From Crocinitomicaceae bacterium (GTDB taxonomy: Bacteria; Bacteroidota; Bacteroidia; Flavobacteriales_G; Salibacteraceae): a stretch of 64,000 nt of DNA. The notes below the pieces were generated by a model. That model made no database searches and was not told the origin of the DNA. It saw only the letters and a program-made list of their open reading frames with translations. Shown here piece by piece: positions 60,738-64,000 of the stretch. The position numbers were made by a program, and so were the translations under genes. Position 1 is the first letter of the stretch, and the number at the start of each line of letters is the position of its first letter. The stretch spans positions 1-64,000 of the forward strand of contig PAVO01000018.1 of NCBI GenBank assembly GCA_002713215.1, written 5' to 3'.

Positions 60738-61322
60738 TTGTTATCTATACCCGAAATCATAGAAATCCTGGCGGTAATTTTTAATCTAATATACTTGGTG
60801 TTACTGGTGAAAGAAAACATTTGGTGCTGGCCCAATGGCATCTTGGCTTCGATTCTTAGCATTTACTTATTTGTTGATGCAAAATTGTACAGCGAAGCTA
60901 TTTTATATGGCTTCTACATAGTTATTGGTGTTTATGGTTGGTTGGTTTGGGCAGGAGTACTTAGCTCAAACAAGTCCATAAGAATCAAGACCTGGAGAAT
61001 TAAGCCACACCTTTTTGCGTTAGCAGCGGGAATCATAGGATTACTTGGGCTGGGTTATTTTTTTAATACTCAAACCGATGCGGATAAACCCTATTACGAC
61101 GCTTTTTCAACCTCATTCAGCTTTGTTGCGTCATTTATGGAGGCTCACAAGGTGCTAAGTGCCTGGATCTACTGGATCGTTCTCAATGTGTTTTCTATTT
61201 GGCTCTATTATTCAAAAAATCTATCCATTTATTCAGCATTAATGGTCATATATGCGATAGCAAGTGTCTGGGGTTATATCGAGTGGAAAAAGAAGCTTCG
61301 AAACCAATCAAATAATGGTTAA
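60738..61322 (+). CDS. pnuC: Nicotinamide riboside transporter PnuC
   Basis: This 194-residue inner-membrane protein has about seven helices and the PnuC family motifs KENIWCWPNGILASILSIYLF (substrate-site WPN) and YGFYIVIGVYGWLVW. It takes up nicotinamide riboside, and some relatives transport thiamine or riboflavin, so specificity is inferred. The frame has no ATG before the WPN motif; the TTG at 60738, giving MLSIPEIIEIL, is the start. It is divergent from the 2OG oxygenase. Confidence 0.89.
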   Translation: MLSIPEIIEILAVIFNLIYLVLLVKENIWCWPNGILASILSIYLFVDAKLYSEAILYGFYIVIGVYGWLVWAGVLSSNKSIRIKTWRIKPHLFALAAGIIGLLGLGYFFNTQTDADKPYYDAFSTSFSFVASFMEAHKVLSAWIYWIVLNVFSIWLYYSKNLSIYSALMVIYAIASVWGYIEWKKKLRNQSNNG

Positions 61323-61360
61323 TCCCTTTAAGTAAAGCCAGGTACACCATTCAAAAAATT

Positions 61361-61368
61361 TACCTTCG
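61361..61368 (+). promoter_or_regulatory. Putative -7 element of the S9 peptidase gene
   Basis: TACCTTCG (one mismatch to TAnnTTTG) lies 18 bases before the ATG at 61387. Confidence 0.4.
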
Positions 61369-61386
61369 CCAAAATTCAATTGAGCT

Positions 61387-63417
61387 ATGAAAAAATTAAT
61401 TGCCTTTAGCATTGCAGTACTATCATTTGGAATCACTTTTTCGCAATCAGTGATGACCCCGGAATTACTCTGGAAACTGGGACGAGTTGGAAGTCCGATA
61501 CTCTCTAATGATGGTAGCACGCTTTATTTTACTATTCGCTACTACGATTTAGATTCAAATAAAGGCCAAAGCCAGATATACTCCATTTCCCTGGAAGGTG
61601 GAGAATTAAACAAACTCACAGACTTGAAAGGTGGTGTTGGTAATCTGATGATTGGCCCGAACGGATCACTTAACTATGCTAGTAAGGGACAAATCTGGGA
61701 ACTGGATGCTTCCGGAATCTCAAATCAAATCTCAAACTTCGTGGCTCCCATGGGCAACCTAAGCTACTCACCAACAGGCAACAGAATTTTAGGAACGATT
61801 ACACAGAAGCTTCAAAAGCAGGCATCTGATGAATACGAAAATTATAAAAAGGCTAATGTTAAGATATACGATGACTTGATGTTCCGTCATTGGGATAATT
61901 GGTCAAACGGAAAGTTTTCTCACCCTGCACTTGTTGACATTACCGAAGGAAAACCGGCTGTTGATATGAAGGATATTATGTCAGGTGAATTGTTTGATGT
62001 GCCCATGAAACCATTTGGAGGGTCGGAAGATTTAACCTGGAACCCCAATGGACAGGAAATAGTTTATCAGTGCAAAAAACTATCGGGAATTGAATATGCA
62101 ACGAGCACCAACTCTGACCTTTATTCCTATAACATTGAATCAGGAGAAACTAAGAACATTACACTGGGACGAAAAGGTTATGATAGTAGTCCGCAATTCA
62201 ACTCCAAGGGAAATAAAATGGCCTGGTTATCCATGGCAAGAGATGGCTATGAGAGTGACAAAAACGACCTCATTATCCGAGATTTATCTACTGGTGAAGA
62301 TGTGAACATAACCCAAAAGTGGGACAATACAGTTTCTACCTACACCTGGAGTAAAGATGCCAAAAAGATCTTCTTTTTAGCCTCCATAAATGCTACTTAT
62401 CAAATATTCGAAATCACTTTGCCTAAAAAATTGTCCTCGATTGACCCTGCCGTTCATTTTAGACAAGTAACCAACGGACAATATAACTACCGATCTATTC
62501 TCGAGGCGGGTAGTCAGATAATTGCCCTTCGCCAGGATATGAACAACGCCAGTGAAATATATTCCGTGAATATTAAATCTGGAGAAGCTGTTCAACTAAC
62601 CCACGTAAATGACAAAATATATCAGGGAATTGCAAGGGGCAAAGTTGAAAAACGAATGGTTAAAACTACCGATGGAAAAGACATGCTTACCTGGGTAATA
62701 TATCCTCCCAATTTTGACCCCGCTAAAAAACACCCTACTCTTTTGTACTGTCAGGGTGGCCCACAGAGCGCTGTTTCTCAGTTTTATTCGTTCCGTTGGA
62801 ATTTCCAGTTGATGGCCGCTGCAGGGTACATAGTGGTTGCTCCTAATAGAAGAGGACTTCCCAGTTTTGGAGTAGAATGGAACGAAGCCATCAGCAAGGA
62901 TTGGGGCGGACAAGCTATGAAAGACTATTTCAGTGCAATTGATGAGTTGGCCAAAGAACCTTACGTCGATGAAAATCGCCTGGGCGCCATAGGGGCCAGT
63001 TACGGTGGTTATTCCGTGTATATGTTGGCCGGTATTCACGAAAACAGGTTTAAGACATTTATATCGCATTGTGGTTTATTTAACCTTGAAAGCTGGTATG
63101 GAACCACCGAAGAACTCTTTTTTGCCAATTGGGATATTGGAGGAGCATACTACCAAAAGAGTCCACCTGCAAGCTATGAAAAACATTCGCCTCATAAATA
63201 CGTTGCTAATTGGAATACGCCCATGCTAGTATTTCATGGAGGAAAAGATTTTCGTGTTCCCGAAGGACAAGGAATGGAAGCTTTTAATGCAGCCAGGCAA
63301 ATGGGCTTAAAAAGTCGTTTTGTATACTTTCCAGAAGAAAGTCATTGGGTCCTCTCCCCACAAAATGGAATCATTTGGCATAGCGAATTTTTTAAGTGGC
63401 TTAAAGAAACCTTGTAA
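61387..63417 (+). CDS. S9 family peptidase (acylaminoacyl/dipeptidyl type)
   Basis: This 676-residue secreted serine peptidase has a signal peptide (about 1-20), an N-terminal beta-propeller of PD40-like repeats (about 30-420) and an alpha/beta-hydrolase domain. The catalytic triad is Ser538 in GASYGG, Asp621 in GGKDFRVP and His653 in ESHWVL. It hydrolyses small peptides in the periplasm. It is followed at six bases by an unknown 134-residue gene. Confidence 0.92.
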   Translation: MKKLIAFSIAVLSFGITFSQSVMTPELLWKLGRVGSPILSNDGSTLYFTIRYYDLDSNKGQSQIYSISLEGGELNKLTDLKGGVGNLMIGPNGSLNYASKGQIWELDASGISNQISNFVAPMGNLSYSPTGNRILGTITQKLQKQASDEYENYKKANVKIYDDLMFRHWDNWSNGKFSHPALVDITEGKPAVDMKDIMSGELFDVPMKPFGGSEDLTWNPNGQEIVYQCKKLSGIEYATSTNSDLYSYNIESGETKNITLGRKGYDSSPQFNSKGNKMAWLSMARDGYESDKNDLIIRDLSTGEDVNITQKWDNTVSTYTWSKDAKKIFFLASINATYQIFEITLPKKLSSIDPAVHFRQVTNGQYNYRSILEAGSQIIALRQDMNNASEIYSVNIKSGEAVQLTHVNDKIYQGIARGKVEKRMVKTTDGKDMLTWVIYPPNFDPAKKHPTLLYCQGGPQSAVSQFYSFRWNFQLMAAAGYIVVAPNRRGLPSFGVEWNEAISKDWGGQAMKDYFSAIDELAKEPYVDENRLGAIGASYGGYSVYMLAGIHENRFKTFISHCGLFNLESWYGTTEELFFANWDIGGAYYQKSPPASYEKHSPHKYVANWNTPMLVFHGGKDFRVPEGQGMEAFNAARQMGLKSRFVYFPEESHWVLSPQNGIIWHSEFFKWLKETL

Positions 63418-63423
63418 AAATAT

Positions 63424-63828
63424 ATGATCAGAAACGTAGATTTTCCTGAGATAAAAGATGTTGCGGTAGCTATCGTTCCTGAAACGAATGAGGCTGGAGT
63501 CGAAGAATGGTTTGTTTATGTGATTAATTACGGTAAAAAAGCCATTAAAAACCTAATGGTAACCAGCAATGGGTATGGCAAAAAAGACGGCAAAGACGTA
63601 AAAACTTCAACACTTAGACGGTTTTTGGACAACGTCGAGGCAATGAATTCCATAAAGGTAGAACCGATTCACGAAGAGGTTTTCGGTTTAAATAATGAGT
63701 ACTGGGTCAGCTTTTATCGAGGCAATAAAATCTACGATAAAAAATACCTGTTTATTGCCGGTTCGATCTCCAATAAATTTCTGGTTGAAATCCCTGTTTT
63801 AAACTGCAAAGGAATCTGGCATCCTTAA
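63424..63828 (+). CDS. Conserved hypothetical protein
   Basis: This 134-residue soluble protein begins MIRNVDFPEIKDVAVAIVPE and has beta-rich segments such as EEWFVYVINYGKKAIKNLMVTSNGYGKKDG and KYLFIAGSISNKFLVEIPVL. I do not recognise a characterised family. Similar short proteins in Bacteroidota are sometimes labelled as a phenylalanyl-tRNA synthetase subunit, which the sequence does not support. It follows the S9 gene by six bases and overlaps the next convergent gene by four. Confidence 0.6.
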   Translation: MIRNVDFPEIKDVAVAIVPETNEAGVEEWFVYVINYGKKAIKNLMVTSNGYGKKDGKDVKTSTLRRFLDNVEAMNSIKVEPIHEEVFGLNNEYWVSFYRGNKIYDKKYLFIAGSISNKFLVEIPVLNCKGIWHP

Positions 63829-64000
63829 TTATTCAAGGCTTTTTGCAAGGTACTAAACCGGAATAAGCCGATTAGTCCAACGACCAACAATGTGCTAAAT
63901 ATGACGTAGAACCAATCGCCTTCATTGGCTCCAAAAGTCTCAAATTCAGTGCTAAGCTCTCCTTTATAAATCAGGTACATGAATAAAACCGTAACCCCGT
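63825..64000 (-). CDS. C-terminal end of a membrane protein, partial
   Basis: The minus-strand frame is open from the window edge to a TAA at 63825-63827. It encodes about 57 residues ending ALNN. It shows part of one membrane helix (VTVLFMYLIYKG), a short acidic loop (ELSTEFETFGANEGDW) and another helix (FYVIFSTLLVVGLIGLFRF). The family cannot be called from the tail. Confidence 0.55.
   Translation of the reverse strand, partial: GVTVLFMYLIYKGELSTEFETFGANEGDWFYVIFSTLLVVGLIGLFRFSTLQKALNN

Noticed and set aside
1-64000. tRNA, rRNA, CRISPR arrays, insertion sequences, integrases or prophage genes
   Set aside because: I looked through the intergenic stretches and found no cloverleaf, CRISPR repeat-spacer pattern, transposase or phage gene; short spacers leave little room for them.

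Overview
The window looks like chromosomal DNA of a free-living, probably marine Bacteroidota, most likely Flavobacteriales. No rRNA or tRNA gene is visible to fix the taxonomy. The evidence is low-to-moderate GC, a type IX secretion C-terminal sorting domain, a PorE-like OmpA protein, and several families largely confined to Bacteroidota (DUF4271, DUF5777, DUF6341, DUF6427). Many genes carry the Bacteroidota -7 promoter element TAnnTTTG (or TTCG) just upstream, and Shine-Dalgarno sequences are rare.

Layout. 1-596: an RHS/YD-repeat fragment running off the left edge. 0.8-2.7 kb: a minus-strand trio (YjbR, DUF502, EamA transporter), divergent from a Nfu-type Fe-S protein. 3.4-12.6 kb: purF, then purH-mreB-mreC-mreD-mrdA-rodA, the cell-elongation cluster behind a purine gene. 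12.7-15.5 kb: a cyclase-family hydrolase and a PorE-like OmpA protein. 15.5-17.3 kb: a two-gene BlaI/M56 module in which the M56 protease is fused to an amidase-like domain lacking its catalytic glutamate, behind twin palindromic operators. 17.4-21.4 kb: the 2-oxoglutarate dehydrogenase E2 and E1 genes. 21.6-25 kb: two glycosyltransferases convergent with an O-antigen ligase-like protein. 25-28.6 kb: DUF4271, hemD, rnpA and an S41 protease. 28.7-31.1 kb: an operon of a triple-CxxCH lipoprotein, a YceI protein and a DUF5777 barrel. 31.2-42.5 kb: acyl-CoA dehydrogenase, polyprenyl synthase, rlmN, ispD, queA, a second S41 protease, a serine hydrolase, lipB, a Pgi/Pmi isomerase and a T9SS cargo protein. 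42.7-45.1 kb: a histidine kinase/response regulator pair. 45.1-54.8 kb: a biotin carrier, an M1 aminopeptidase, small unknowns, a SPOR-like protein with about 100-residue repeats, and a large propeller-type LytS-like kinase. 55-64 kb: purD, DUF6341, DUF6427, a Ycf48-like lipoprotein, gpsA, a 2OG-Fe(II) oxygenase, pnuC, an S9 peptidase, an unknown protein and the end of a membrane protein.

Most of the window is housekeeping sequence with tight operons and no insertion sequence, CRISPR array or prophage. The parts most worth a second look are the BlaI/M56-amidase module with its operators, the repeat protein at 49.5-51.8 kb, the triple-CxxCH lipoprotein operon, the structured purF-purH spacer, and terminator hairpins lying directly against the start codons of downstream genes.
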